A stretch of 63,121 bases of DNA from Chloroflexota bacterium (GTDB lineage Bacteria > Chloroflexota > Anaerolineae > J036 > Brachytrichaceae): assembly GCA_023382055.1 (NCBI GenBank), contig JAMCQN010000072.1, positions 1 through 63,121 on the forward strand, written 5' to 3'. Within the stretch, counting starts at the first letter, position 1, and the number at the start of each line of letters is the position of its first letter. The notes under the pieces were generated by a model. It did not search any database. It was not told where the DNA came from and saw only the letters and a list, made by a program, of their open reading frames with translations. Position numbers and translations under genes: made by a program. Positions 36,119 through 44,033 of this stretch are shown here, one piece after another.

Positions 36119-36183
36119 TGACGCAATGTGGATGGGTGTCGATGACTAGCTACGCGGTCAGGGAGTGGAGTTTGTTTAGTTAA
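36118..36183 (+). CDS. Possible 21-residue peptide
   Basis: An ATG inside the TGATG overlap with the previous stop opens 21 codons (MTQCGWVSM...). It could be an artefact. A short inverted repeat (GTTTAGT/ACTAAAC, about 36173-36198) spans its stop; the remaining gap to 36313 holds a GC-rich tract and no gene. Confidence 0.2.
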   Translation: MTQCGWVSMTSYAVREWSLFS

Positions 36184-36313
36184 AGAATTGACTAAACAGG
36201 GGTAGGGGTATTTTATCTCTGGCAACCTGCACCTTATGACCTTCGCGCCAAGTTGTGTGCGCGCACGCGCAGGTTTCGCGCGGGGGGTATCGACATAATT
36301 ATGGGAGTTTTTG

Positions 36314-37207
36314 ATGCCAACTAGATCGGCGCGGCCATGCAACTGGCCAGGCTGTCCGGCCCTCATCACGGATGGCCGGTATTGTCCTGAGCACAAGACG
36401 GCGTATAACCGGCGCCGCGATCAAACCCGCGGCCGGGGAACCACAACCGAACGCGGCCTTGGCAGCGACTGGCAGAAATTCCGGCAGGTGGTGTTGAACA
36501 CCAATCCGCTTTGCGCGGACCCGTTTGGCATTCATGCGGAAGCCGGCCAAGTTGTGCTCGCAGTCGAGGTAGATCACATCAAGCCGCGCGCGGAAGGCGG
36601 TGGTAACACGTGGGACAACGTCCAGCCATTATGCCGTGAATGTCACAGGCGAAAGAGCGCGCAGGAATCGAAAGCCAACCAGGGGGCGCGCCGGCAGGCG
36701 CTGCAGAAGTCTCTTATACCCGTGACGATCGTAACTGGCCCGCCGGGATCCGGTAAGACGAGCTACGTCCGTGATCATTGCGCGTGGGGCGATTTGATCG
36801 TCGATGTGGATGCCCTTTTCCAGGCTCTAAGCGGGCAGGCGTGGTACGACAAGCCCATCGAGCTCATGCCCTATGTGCTCGCCGCGCGTGATGCCGTGCT
36901 CGAGCGATTGGGCAAGGAAACGACGAAGGTGCGGCATGGCTGGGTCGTCACCAGTGAGGCGGATGTGGCGAAGCTGGAGCGTATGCAGCATTCCCTGGGC
37001 GCTGATCTGATCGTGCTCGAGGTGGACGCAACCGAGTGCGTATTACGGATCAGCCGGGATGAGCGACGCAGCGATAAGACGGAGCTGTGGCGCAAACTCG
37101 TTAACGCCTGGTGGGACAAATACAACCTGTCGAAACTGCACGCCTCGATGACCAACCCGATGGCGCCGGACCAACACAGGTCATACCAGGGGAACCATGA
37201 AAATTGA
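36314..37207 (+). CDS. HNH endonuclease fused to a P-loop kinase-like domain
   Basis: 297 residues. Residues 1-120: phage-type HNH nuclease with N-terminal Cys/His knuckle (CNWPGCPALITDGRYCPEH), AVEVDHIKPRAEGG and LCRECHRRKS. Residues 135-290: P-loop domain with Walker A TGPPGSGKTSYVRDH and an Asp pair in LIVDVDALFQAL, like AAA_33 or nucleoside/polynucleotide kinase-like proteins. HNH genes usually lie beside terminase genes; none is here. Cutting DNA and phosphorylating its ends in one chain would be a plausible pairing, but this is inference. Confidence 0.8.
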   Translation: MPTRSARPCNWPGCPALITDGRYCPEHKTAYNRRRDQTRGRGTTTERGLGSDWQKFRQVVLNTNPLCADPFGIHAEAGQVVLAVEVDHIKPRAEGGGNTWDNVQPLCRECHRRKSAQESKANQGARRQALQKSLIPVTIVTGPPGSGKTSYVRDHCAWGDLIVDVDALFQALSGQAWYDKPIELMPYVLAARDAVLERLGKETTKVRHGWVVTSEADVAKLERMQHSLGADLIVLEVDATECVLRISRDERRSDKTELWRKLVNAWWDKYNLSKLHASMTNPMAPDQHRSYQGNHEN

Positions 37208-37559
37208 ATGGCCGGCCGTGCCCTATGATGAGATCGACAAAAAGATCGTGCACCTGGTCCGCACACTGAAACGCCGGCACCTGACGAGTTCGCAGCGCGC
37301 CGCGCTCGCGGTGGACATCCTGCCAGCGTTAGAAGCCGAAGCGCGGAAGAGACAAGTTGATCTCGCGGGAACTCGCCCGATCGTCGAGCCGGCATGGGCA
37401 GGCGAAGCGCGTACGCAAGCCGCGCGCGCGATGCAGACCAATCGCCAGTATGTGAGCGATGCGAAGAAGCTGAAGGAAGAAGCGCCGCAGATATTCGAGC
37501 AGGTCAAGGCCGGCGAGATGCTCGCAGAAATGAAAGAGAACAGCGATAGCAAGGAATGA
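37197..37559 (+). CDS. ParB/KorB-like helix-turn-helix protein
   Basis: 120 residues, overlapping the nuclease gene by 11 nt. LTSSQRAALAVDILPALEAE and QAARAMQTNRQYVSDAKKLK followed by FEQVKAGEM match the central HTH part of ParB/KorB-like proteins; the N-terminal nuclease-like/CTPase part is absent. Such proteins bind palindromes, and a 16-bp palindrome occurs at least twice in this element. Probably a regulator or partition-type protein. Confidence 0.6.
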   Translation: MKIEWPAVPYDEIDKKIVHLVRTLKRRHLTSSQRAALAVDILPALEAEARKRQVDLAGTRPIVEPAWAGEARTQAARAMQTNRQYVSDAKKLKEEAPQIFEQVKAGEMLAEMKENSDSKE

Positions 37560-37609
37560 GCGCCAGTGTGTCATAACTGGGTACACCGGCGCAACGACGG
37601 AGGTTATTT

Positions 37610-39628
37610 ATGTCGACCATTGCGTCACTTTCTATAAAATTAATTGGAGATATTTCTGGTTTCTCCGCGGCGATGCAGACCGCCGAAAAGACGGCCTCGA
37701 TCGCCGGCAGCAGCATCGGGTCCAAGCTCGCCGGCGGCATGTCTGTCGCCGCTGTCGCGATGGGAACGTTTATCGGCACTGAGATCCCGAAGATGATCGA
37801 TGGGATAGGCCGGATGATCGGCTCTTCCGCCGCGTGGGCCGAACAATTGGATTCAATGGGCGATGTTCTGGGCACAACCGCCAACGAATCCGCGGCGATC
37901 AGCGTGGCATTGAAGCCATTCGGCAGCGCGGCCGAGGACATCACTACGCAGATGGGCAAGTTTGCCAAGGGCCTGATCGACGTGAACGGCAAGATGAGCC
38001 CGACCGCCAAGTTCGCGAAGGATCTGGGTATCGAGTTCAAGGACACCAACGGCAAACTGCTGCCCACGATGGACTTGCTGAAAAATGTCTCTAACCGGCT
38101 GTCGCAGATGCCGGAGGGGCTGGGTAAGACGGGTGCCATGATGACGCTGTTCGGAAGATCCGGCAAGGATATGTCGGACGCCCTCGGCGCCATGGCGAAC
38201 GGCGGCCTCGATGAAGCTGCGAAGAAGGCCGAGGCGTTCGGGCTGGCTATCGGCGAAGACGGCGCAGCCAACGCGGAAGCCATGAGGAAGAGTTCAGCCG
38301 ACCTCGACCTGGCGTTTCAAGGCCTGGGCGTGTCGGTGGGCAATGGGCTGCTGCCCTACCTGCTGCCGGTAGTGCAATGGCTATCCACGATGGCGGTGCA
38401 GGTGATGCCCCAGCTTCGGGGCGGAATCGACCAGGTCGTGGCCGTGATCGCGCCCTTTATCACGCTTATAAGCAGCTTGGCGTCCGGGCTTGGCGCCGGC
38501 GGCGATCCGTTCGGGGTCATCACGAACGGCGTCTATAACTTCCTGACGGCGTTGGGGATGGGACGCGGTGAAGCGGCGACCTGGGCGGTGGGGATCGCTA
38601 CGTTCGTGACGAATGCCATTGCGCTGTTCCAGCAGCTCGTGGGGTGGGTGCAAGCTAACTGGCCGCCCTTCCGTGATGCGATCGTGGGCGTGTTCAATTC
38701 TGTGGTGGCCTGGCTGCAGGCGAACTGGCCGGCCATCCAGGCTACAGTCCTCGGGGCGTTTGAAACCATCCGCTCTCTCATGGAGCCCTACCTGACCGCG
38801 ATATGGTCAATCGTGACGACAATCTTTGGGGCGATTCAGGGATTTCTCACACAGAACGGCGGGCAGATCCAGAGCGATGTCGGTGGCGTGTGGGAGCAGA
38901 TTCAGGGCATCATTTCCGGCGTGGTCGCCCTGCTGCAGGCGACCGTCATCCCATTCTGGCAGGGCATCGCCACGTTTATCAGCGATAACCAGGAGACCAT
39001 AAAAGCGGTCATTGAGCTGGCGTGGAACGCGGTTAAACTCACGATCAGTACGGTGCTGGATGTTGTGAAGGGCATCATCGACGTGGCGCTGAAGCTGATC
39101 AAAGGCGACTGGAAGGGGGCCTGGGATGCCGTGCTGGAGATGCTGCAGAACGTATGGGGCGATATCCAGGCCTTCTTCGGGAATATCCCGACGCAACTCA
39201 CCGCGATCGGGAAGAGCATCATCGAGGGTATCGTCAAGGGACTCAATGACGCGCAATCGCAGGTCATCACCACGTTGCAGGACATCATCAACGGCGCGAT
39301 TGCAGTGGTGAAAAAGATGCTGGGCATCTCCTCGCCGTCGAAGGTGTTCGCGGCGATCGGCGAGAACTCTGGCCTGGCGTTTGTGGGCAGCTTTGCTACC
39401 GCGATGAGCGCTCTGTCCGGCGTGGGCATGCCGAGCCTGTCTCTGGGCGTGGCTGCGCCTGCGCTGAGCTACAACAGCCCGCAACTGGCAGCGGCCGGCG
39501 CATCAGGCCCAAGCTCGATCACGATCCAGAACATCATGGACGGCCAGGTAATCAGCGAGAACGTATATCGGCGCATGGGTGACGTCTATTATGCCGATCG
39601 CTCTGGGCAGTGGGGAGGCGTGCATTGA
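37610..39628 (+). CDS. Phage tail tape measure protein
   Basis: 672 residues. N-terminal part typical of tape measure proteins (LSIKLIGDISGFSAAMQTAE, then a helical region with LGTTANESAAISVALK), followed by repeated Trp-containing amphipathic helices (LVGWVQANWPPFRDAIVGVF; VVAWLQANWPAIQATVLGAF) and a C-terminal SPSKVFAAIGENSG motif. This protein sets tail length in siphophages and enters the host on infection. At about 1.5 angstrom per residue it would match a tail near 100 nm. No other tail, capsid or terminase gene accompanies it, which is unusual. Confidence 0.88.
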   Translation: MSTIASLSIKLIGDISGFSAAMQTAEKTASIAGSSIGSKLAGGMSVAAVAMGTFIGTEIPKMIDGIGRMIGSSAAWAEQLDSMGDVLGTTANESAAISVALKPFGSAAEDITTQMGKFAKGLIDVNGKMSPTAKFAKDLGIEFKDTNGKLLPTMDLLKNVSNRLSQMPEGLGKTGAMMTLFGRSGKDMSDALGAMANGGLDEAAKKAEAFGLAIGEDGAANAEAMRKSSADLDLAFQGLGVSVGNGLLPYLLPVVQWLSTMAVQVMPQLRGGIDQVVAVIAPFITLISSLASGLGAGGDPFGVITNGVYNFLTALGMGRGEAATWAVGIATFVTNAIALFQQLVGWVQANWPPFRDAIVGVFNSVVAWLQANWPAIQATVLGAFETIRSLMEPYLTAIWSIVTTIFGAIQGFLTQNGGQIQSDVGGVWEQIQGIISGVVALLQATVIPFWQGIATFISDNQETIKAVIELAWNAVKLTISTVLDVVKGIIDVALKLIKGDWKGAWDAVLEMLQNVWGDIQAFFGNIPTQLTAIGKSIIEGIVKGLNDAQSQVITTLQDIINGAIAVVKKMLGISSPSKVFAAIGENSGLAFVGSFATAMSALSGVGMPSLSLGVAAPALSYNSPQLAAAGASGPSSITIQNIMDGQVISENVYRRMGDVYYADRSGQWGGVH

Positions 39629-39730
39629 TAAGCGCCCGAATTGTTTATTCTCAGACGTCTCATTCCCCTTTAAGCGACCCGCCGGCATATCGATCCCCCC
39701 GACTGCCGGCGGGTTTACAAGCCATGACAC

Positions 39731-39746
39731 GCGACCAATTGGTCGC
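39731..39746. promoter_or_regulatory. Palindromic operator-like site 3
   Basis: GCGACCAATTGGTCGC, identical to the core of the site at 29424. It lies 100 bp after the tape measure gene and 30 bp before the next ATG, where a regulator could control the downstream small genes. Confidence 0.55.
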
Positions 39747-39775
39747 CGGGAGAATCAGTGAACCGGGGCGGCACT

Positions 39776-40021
39776 ATGCATATATCGAACGATGCGCGGG
39801 TTAGAGCGGTTCTGCAGGCGGCGCTAGCCTATCGCCGCGCCCGCGAGCAAATGTATGCCGCGACGCAACGGAGCAGGCGTGGGAATTTCCTGTATTATGC
39901 GGCGCAACCAGCCTTTGATCAACTATTCGAGGCAGAACAGAAACTTTTCGCGCGCCTGGAATCGCTACCGGAACCGCTCATCGAAAAACTGAATGCCGGA
40001 TCGAGCGCGGGCAGCCCATGA
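39776..40021 (+). CDS. Small hypothetical protein
   Basis: 81 residues, mainly helical and Arg/Ala-rich (VRAVLQAALAYRRAREQMYAA). No family recognised. A GGGGCGG run precedes the ATG. The gap between the tape measure gene and this gene holds palindrome 3 and no convincing gene. Confidence 0.5.
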   Translation: MHISNDARVRAVLQAALAYRRAREQMYAATQRSRRGNFLYYAAQPAFDQLFEAEQKLFARLESLPEPLIEKLNAGSSAGSP

Positions 40022-40170
40022 ACAGGACAAACGTTCAGAACGGGCGTTTTCGAGGCGAATTCGCTCTTGCAGGTATCCAAGCCCATAAAAACGAAAACGG
40101 AGGCCGTGCCGAGCTTCCTGTTACGTCGGTTGTATACCCAAAACCGGCTCCACAGGCGATAATATCTAAC

Positions 40171-40362
40171 ATGGCGACATGGATTACTACTGCAGAGGCT
40201 GTGGGTCTATCAGGTTACAACATTCAGTATGTGCGCTGGCTTATCCGTGAGGGCAAGGTAGCTGCACGTCATTTTGGCGTGGTGTGGCAAGTTGATCGTA
40301 AATCGTTAATCGACTATACGCGTAAAACAAAACGCGGCCGGCCTAAAAAACGACAAGATTAG
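40171..40362 (+). CDS. Small MerR/excisionase-like helix-turn-helix protein
   Basis: 63 residues: WITTAEAVGLSGYNIQYVRWLIREGKVAARHFG is an excisionase-type HTH (seen in pieces TTAEAVGLS and YVRWLIREGKV), with a basic tail (KTKRGRPKKRQD). GATAAT at 40158-40163 sits 7 nt before this ATG, so the message may be leaderless. A longer frame from an ATG at 40018, overlapping the previous stop, is the alternative. It could be the directionality factor of the integrase. Confidence 0.65.
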   Translation: MATWITTAEAVGLSGYNIQYVRWLIREGKVAARHFGVVWQVDRKSLIDYTRKTKRGRPKKRQD

Positions 40363-40375
40363 GTATTGAAAAAAT

Positions 40376-40401
40376 TATAATGTGGCGTTAGAATTAACGC
40401 C
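40376..40401 (+). promoter_or_regulatory. Promoter -10 with adjoining palindromic operator
   Basis: TATAAT (40376-40381) is followed 2 nt later by the palindrome GGCGTTA-GAAT-TAACGCC (40384-40401), covering the expected transcription start. The -35 is poor, so an activator or the HTH protein just upstream may be involved. Confidence 0.45.
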
Positions 40402-40419
40402 GTATCTATAAAGCGAAAC

Positions 40420-40540
40420 GCGCGAGGTGGAATGCTCGCGCGCTTCAGACCCAAACGCCGGCAAGACGGCATTGGGGTTGCCCGAATTGTACGAGATAAA
40501 CGGGCGATCCGCTACCGAGTCCGGGGTGGGTCGCCCGTTT
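40420..40540 (+). promoter_or_regulatory. Structured leader with alternative hairpins (attenuator-like)
   Basis: Three stems: GCGCGAG/CTCGCGC near 40420-40441; GCCCG (40480-40484) with CGGGC (40501-40505); and CGGGCGATCC (40501-40510) with GGGTCGCCCG (40528-40537) followed by TTTTG. The last two share bases 40501-40505, so they exclude each other, like an antiterminator and a terminator. It lies between the promoter at 40376 and the gene at 40599. Confidence 0.4.
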
Positions 40541-40598
40541 TGCCGTTTGTACGGGTGCGAATTGGACAGGCGGCATATCGCGATCGGAGGATATAGCC

Positions 40599-40901
40599 AT
40601 GAGCGCTAAGACGAATGATAAAGATACAGTTTTCGCACCGGAATTCCTGGACATGCTGGTTGAGGAAGCAGAGCAGACGCTATACAACTGGTTGAAACGC
40701 AATGGCCCGGCGCAGATCTTCGACCTGTTCGATGCGGTGGGCGGGCTGAACAGTGTCCGCGCCTTCGGCGTACCAAATAATGAGCTAGAGCGCCAGTCTA
40801 TCCAGGCCGCCGTGCTGCGAACGATAAATCTTGTGACCGATCTGGGCGGGGAATGGCACAACGGTTTGACGGTGAGCCAGCCAAGAACGCCAGTGGTTTG
40901 A
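40599..40901 (+). CDS. Small hypothetical protein
   Basis: 100 residues; GGAGG is 9 nt before the ATG. Helical and acidic, with LYNWLKRNGPAQIFDLFDAVGG. No family recognised. Possibly controlled by the leader structure at 40420-40540. Confidence 0.6.
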   Translation: MSAKTNDKDTVFAPEFLDMLVEEAEQTLYNWLKRNGPAQIFDLFDAVGGLNSVRAFGVPNNELERQSIQAAVLRTINLVTDLGGEWHNGLTVSQPRTPVV

Positions 40902-40905
40902 TTGG

Positions 40906-41019
40906 ATGGGCACACTGACCGAAGGCCAAACAAGCGCGCTGTTATGCGGCTCCGGCGTCCTGTTCGTGTTTTCGGTCGGCGCGCTGATCCTGGTCATTGC
41001 AGGTGCGAGGCGCAAATGA
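40906..41019 (+). CDS. 37-residue single-span membrane protein
   Basis: Nearly the whole peptide after residue 10 is one hydrophobic helix (LLCGSGVLFVFSVGALILVI), ending in GARRK. The stop overlaps the next ATG (ATGA). The size and form fit a small phage membrane protein; a holin role is possible but unproven. Confidence 0.5.
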   Translation: MGTLTEGQTSALLCGSGVLFVFSVGALILVIAGARRK

Positions 41020-41678
41020 AGAAACTCGCGGAGCTGGTGATTGGGGCCTGTGTTGCTCTTATGGGAGCGCTGGCCGCGCTGTACGGTGGGCTGTATGCGC
41101 TGTTCGACGGCATGAGCCTGGGGCGGATTGTCGGCGTAATCGAGCTCGGGATCGTCGCCTTGATCACCGGGGCACTGCTGTGCCTGTGGATACTGGATCG
41201 CGTGAGGGATGCGCGCCGGCGGGCGGATCCGTTTGAAGGTATGCGATCAGGTCCGATGGTTGACGCTGTTTGGTGCCGGTCGCCCCCGGAACTCGCAGCC
41301 TATCAGCCCCCAGCGTCACAATTGCCGGCGCCGCGGGTGATCACGGTGCCCAGGTACAGCGTCCTCGGCCAGGCTACGCCTTACGGCGCGGCTCCGGCGC
41401 AACCGATCCATCTGCAGACGGTGACGGAGGAGGGCGAGTCGCTCACCGTGCCACTGCCGGCATTGATGCGATTCCTGGGGCTGGCCACGCCGGCGCGATC
41501 GGAGTGGACCGGCAACCGCGTGCTGTACGGCGAGTGCCTGCAGTTCTGTGAGCTGCACGGCCTGGTGCATCGGCGCGCCAATGGCGGCGTCGCCTGGCGC
41601 GGGGATTACCCGCTCGAGGCGCGCAAACGATGGGCGCTGCAGTTCGAGGACAGAGGCCCGCCCGGTGGGACGCCATGA
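41016..41678 (+). CDS. Membrane protein with a soluble C-terminal domain
   Basis: 220 residues. Two transmembrane helices (about residues 8-28 and 38-60) are followed by a Pro-rich cytoplasmic linker and a C-terminal part (PALMRFLGLATPARSEW; ECLQFCELHGLVHRR) that resembles a winged-helix segment. Coupled to the 37-residue membrane peptide. No family recognised. Confidence 0.6.
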   Translation: MKKLAELVIGACVALMGALAALYGGLYALFDGMSLGRIVGVIELGIVALITGALLCLWILDRVRDARRRADPFEGMRSGPMVDAVWCRSPPELAAYQPPASQLPAPRVITVPRYSVLGQATPYGAAPAQPIHLQTVTEEGESLTVPLPALMRFLGLATPARSEWTGNRVLYGECLQFCELHGLVHRRANGGVAWRGDYPLEARKRWALQFEDRGPPGGTP

Positions 41679-41747
41679 TGAATCCCACCCCACTGCCACC
41701 GGCGCGCCGGCCAGATTTACGGGCTGCCACCGGTGACGGCGGCGGGT

Positions 41748-41778
41748 TGACAGGGTGACAAGTGACAGGTTGACAGGT
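41748..41778. repeat. Four TGACA repeats before the integrase
   Basis: TGACA begins at 41748, 41756, 41763 and 41771 (spacing 8, 7, 8), mostly as TGACAGGT. It lies 19-49 bp before the integrase ATG and may be a binding site for a regulator, or include the -35. Confidence 0.4.
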
Positions 41779-41796
41779 ATGCACTGAGGTTAACTT

Positions 41797-43425
41797 ATGA
41801 CGAAACGGGCGATTATCGCGGCGCGGGTGTCCACTGAGGGCCAGGCTGAGCACGGCTCGAGCCTTGACACGCAGCTCAAGGCCGGCCGGAAATATGCCAA
41901 GGCTCACGACATGGAGGTCATTGCGGAGGTCATTGATGACTGCAGCGGGACGATCCCGATCCGGCAACGGCCGGGCGGCGCCGCGCTGTACCGCCTTATC
42001 GACACGCGTGGAGTAGACGCGGTGATCTTCAGCACCGTCGACCGGATCACCCGCGATGAGGACCTGATCGAGATCTCCATGTTGCGGCGCGACGTGCGGC
42101 GCGCCGGCATCGAGCTGCACTATTGCGACAGTGGCAAGACAGATCTGGGCACCCTGGGCGGTGTCGTCGACATCCTGAAGGCGGCCGTTGCGGCGGAGGA
42201 ACGCAAGAAGATCATCAACCGCAACGCACTGGGCCGGCTGGCCAAGGCTGAATCCGGCAAGTGGGTCGGTACTGGCGCAGAGCCCTATGGATACAGGCGG
42301 AACGGCAAGGGGCGTGAGGTGGGGCTGGTCATCTGCGATGACGAGGTGCCGGTCATCCGGCGTATCTTCTACCTGTACACGCGCCAGGACGGCGAGAAGC
42401 GCCTGTCCATCCGCGCGATCACGGAACTGCTCAGCGTCGAGGGCGTGAAGACTCCGGCGCGGGCGGATCGATCGGGGCTACCCAATGGGCAGTACTGGTC
42501 CAAGCGCACGGTGCGCATCATCCTGAGCCAGACGGCCTATATCGGGCAGTTCAGGTATAGCGGGAGGGTCATCAACATTCCCGAGCTGGCGATTATCGAC
42601 CAGCACACGTTCGACATGGCCCAGGAGCGCCTCATGGCCAATCGCGGCCAGGGAGCGCGCAACCGCTACAACCACTACCTGTTAACCGGGCATGTCCGCT
42701 GCACCTGTGGCCGTGCCATGAGCGGCCGGCAACGCCGCGGCAAGTACCTGTACTATGTCTGCTCGAGCGAGTTTCTGCCCAGCCCTGGACGCACGTGCGC
42801 GCAAAAGAGTGTGAGGGCTGATGTGCTGGATAACGCGGCCTGGCAGTGGGTCATGGAGCTGATCAGTAGTGACGAGGCCATGCTGGCCGGGATCGAGCGC
42901 ATGGCGCAGCGCACGACGGATGAGATGCAGCCCAAACGAGACCGGCTCTCCCAGATCGACGAGCAGATCGACCGGCATACGCGGCGAATCCGCCGGTGGG
43001 TGGGAGAGTACGGCGATACAACAACCGACGAGGAGATGGCGGCGCTCAAGGACCAGGTGCGGGAGACCGGCCGCTTACTCGACGCTCTGAAGGCTGAACG
43101 GGCGCGCCTGGACGCAGATATCCAACAGGCGGCGGTCACCGACCACGAGCGCGAGTCGCTGTTTCAGACAGTGCGTGTTATCCGCGAGTCTCTGGCCGAC
43201 GCCGGAGACGACTTCGAGTCCCGGCGATACATCGTCGAACGGCTGGGGCTCCGTTGCGCTCTCAGGAACGGAGACGCCGGTTTGCGTGCTGATTTATCCA
43301 TCGGTGTGGAGAGTGAACCTGTGATTCTTAAGCCCACTGTCCCTCGAAGCGCTCTTCCGGCCACACCCGCGCGACATTGTGGTACCCGGCCTGCTCCCAG
43401 AAGCCCGGCTTGTCCGTCGCGCTGA
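41797..43425 (+). CDS. Large serine integrase
   Basis: 542 residues. The resolvase domain holds the catalytic Ser in AARVSTEGQ and RITRDEDLIEI (to about residue 140). The recombinase domain (about 165-290) is followed by the zinc ribbon (HVRCTCGRAMSG ... SSEFLPSPGRTC), a coiled coil (residues 355-445) and a C-terminal DNA-contact part. The reading frame runs through the attachment core (KPTVPRS) and 25 codons into the 3' end of the flanking oxidoreductase gene on the other strand. The C-terminus therefore depends on whether the element is integrated. Confidence 0.92.
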   Translation: MTKRAIIAARVSTEGQAEHGSSLDTQLKAGRKYAKAHDMEVIAEVIDDCSGTIPIRQRPGGAALYRLIDTRGVDAVIFSTVDRITRDEDLIEISMLRRDVRRAGIELHYCDSGKTDLGTLGGVVDILKAAVAAEERKKIINRNALGRLAKAESGKWVGTGAEPYGYRRNGKGREVGLVICDDEVPVIRRIFYLYTRQDGEKRLSIRAITELLSVEGVKTPARADRSGLPNGQYWSKRTVRIILSQTAYIGQFRYSGRVINIPELAIIDQHTFDMAQERLMANRGQGARNRYNHYLLTGHVRCTCGRAMSGRQRRGKYLYYVCSSEFLPSPGRTCAQKSVRADVLDNAAWQWVMELISSDEAMLAGIERMAQRTTDEMQPKRDRLSQIDEQIDRHTRRIRRWVGEYGDTTTDEEMAALKDQVRETGRLLDALKAERARLDADIQQAAVTDHERESLFQTVRVIRESLADAGDDFESRRYIVERLGLRCALRNGDAGLRADLSIGVESEPVILKPTVPRSALPATPARHCGTRPAPRSPACPSR

Positions 43426-43975
43426 ACTCCAGCGAGCGCAGCCACTTCCCGCCCTTCCAGAAGTAGCGCGTGTCGATGTCCTGGGCGCGCTCTTTCACCG
43501 CGCCCACCACCACCCGCAATGGGAAACCGTGGTCGGGCTCGATGGGCTGGCCGTTGAATTTGGTCGCCAGCAGCGTCGTGGGCTTCATAAAATGGGCGAT
43601 GTCGAGGTTGGTACTGAAGCCGTACTCGCAGTGTTCGATGACGTATTGCGCCGCCGGCTTCAGCTTGATAATGCCCTGCTCGATCAGGTCGGGCAGCCAC
43701 ACCCCTTCCCACACCGTGTCGAACTTGCTCCAGCGCGTCACGCAATGAATGTCCATCGTGACCTGGCGCGTGGGCAACTGGCTGAATTCCGCCCATGTGA
43801 ACCGCCTGGGTTCCTCCACCTCGCCGATGATGCGGAAATCCCACTTGGCAAGGTCATAATTGGGCACGGCGCCGTAATGCAGCACTGGGAATTTGTTTGT
43901 CAAGGATTGCCCGGGCGGCAGCCGTCCCATCTTCCTGATTTCGTTTTCCTGATCCTTGCGTCCAAAAAGATTCAT
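43328..43975 (-). CDS. Molybdopterin-dependent oxidoreductase, sulfite-oxidase-like (YuiH type)
   Basis: 215 residues from the ATG at 43975, preceded by GAGG; upstream in-frame residues are implausible. WDFRIIGEVEEP, FSQLPTRQVTMDIHCVTRWSK in part (with the molybdenum-ligating Cys in DIHCVTRW), FDTVWEGV and GFPLRVVV match the oxidoreductase molybdopterin-binding domain of the YuiH/YedY group. No signal peptide, so cytoplasmic. Substrate unknown. Its 3' end is the target of the integrative element, which preserves the coding sequence. Confidence 0.88.
   Translation of the reverse strand: MNLFGRKDQENEIRKMGRLPPGQSLTNKFPVLHYGAVPNYDLAKWDFRIIGEVEEPRRFTWAEFSQLPTRQVTMDIHCVTRWSKFDTVWEGVWLPDLIEQGIIKLKPAAQYVIEHCEYGFSTNLDIAHFMKPTTLLATKFNGQPIEPDHGFPLRVVVGAVKERAQDIDTRYFWKGGKWLRSLEFSATDKPGFWEQAGYHNVARVWPEERFEGQWA
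43334..43350. other. Attachment site core, right (attR)
   Basis: CCACTGTCCCTCGAAGC, identical to 29209-29225. On the minus strand these bases encode the last residues (FEGQW) of the sulfite-oxidase-like protein; on the plus strand they lie within the integrase gene. Confidence 0.75.
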
Positions 43976-44033
43976 ACCCAGCACCTCACGTCCATGTGAT
44001 GGCGTATTGTCCCATAGACCTGTTACGCAATGA

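Larger units (their letters stand above)
29209..43350. mobile_element. 14.1 kb integrative element with phage-derived genes
   Basis: Bounded by the 17-bp direct repeat CCACTGTCCCTCGAAGC at both ends. It holds about 20 mainly short, overlapping + strand genes: tyrosine recombinase, DUF3800, replication-initiator-like HTH protein, DnaB-like helicase, coiled-coil protein, HNH-kinase fusion, ParB/KorB-like HTH, tape measure protein, HTH protein, small membrane proteins and a serine integrase at the right end. I see no terminase, portal, capsid or lysis gene. It may be a phage satellite, a reduced prophage or an integrative plasmid. Confidence 0.8.

Noticed and set aside
39724-39804. 26-codon frame after the tape measure gene
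   Set aside because: It covers the palindromic site and has no clear ribosome site; the palindrome explains the sequence better.
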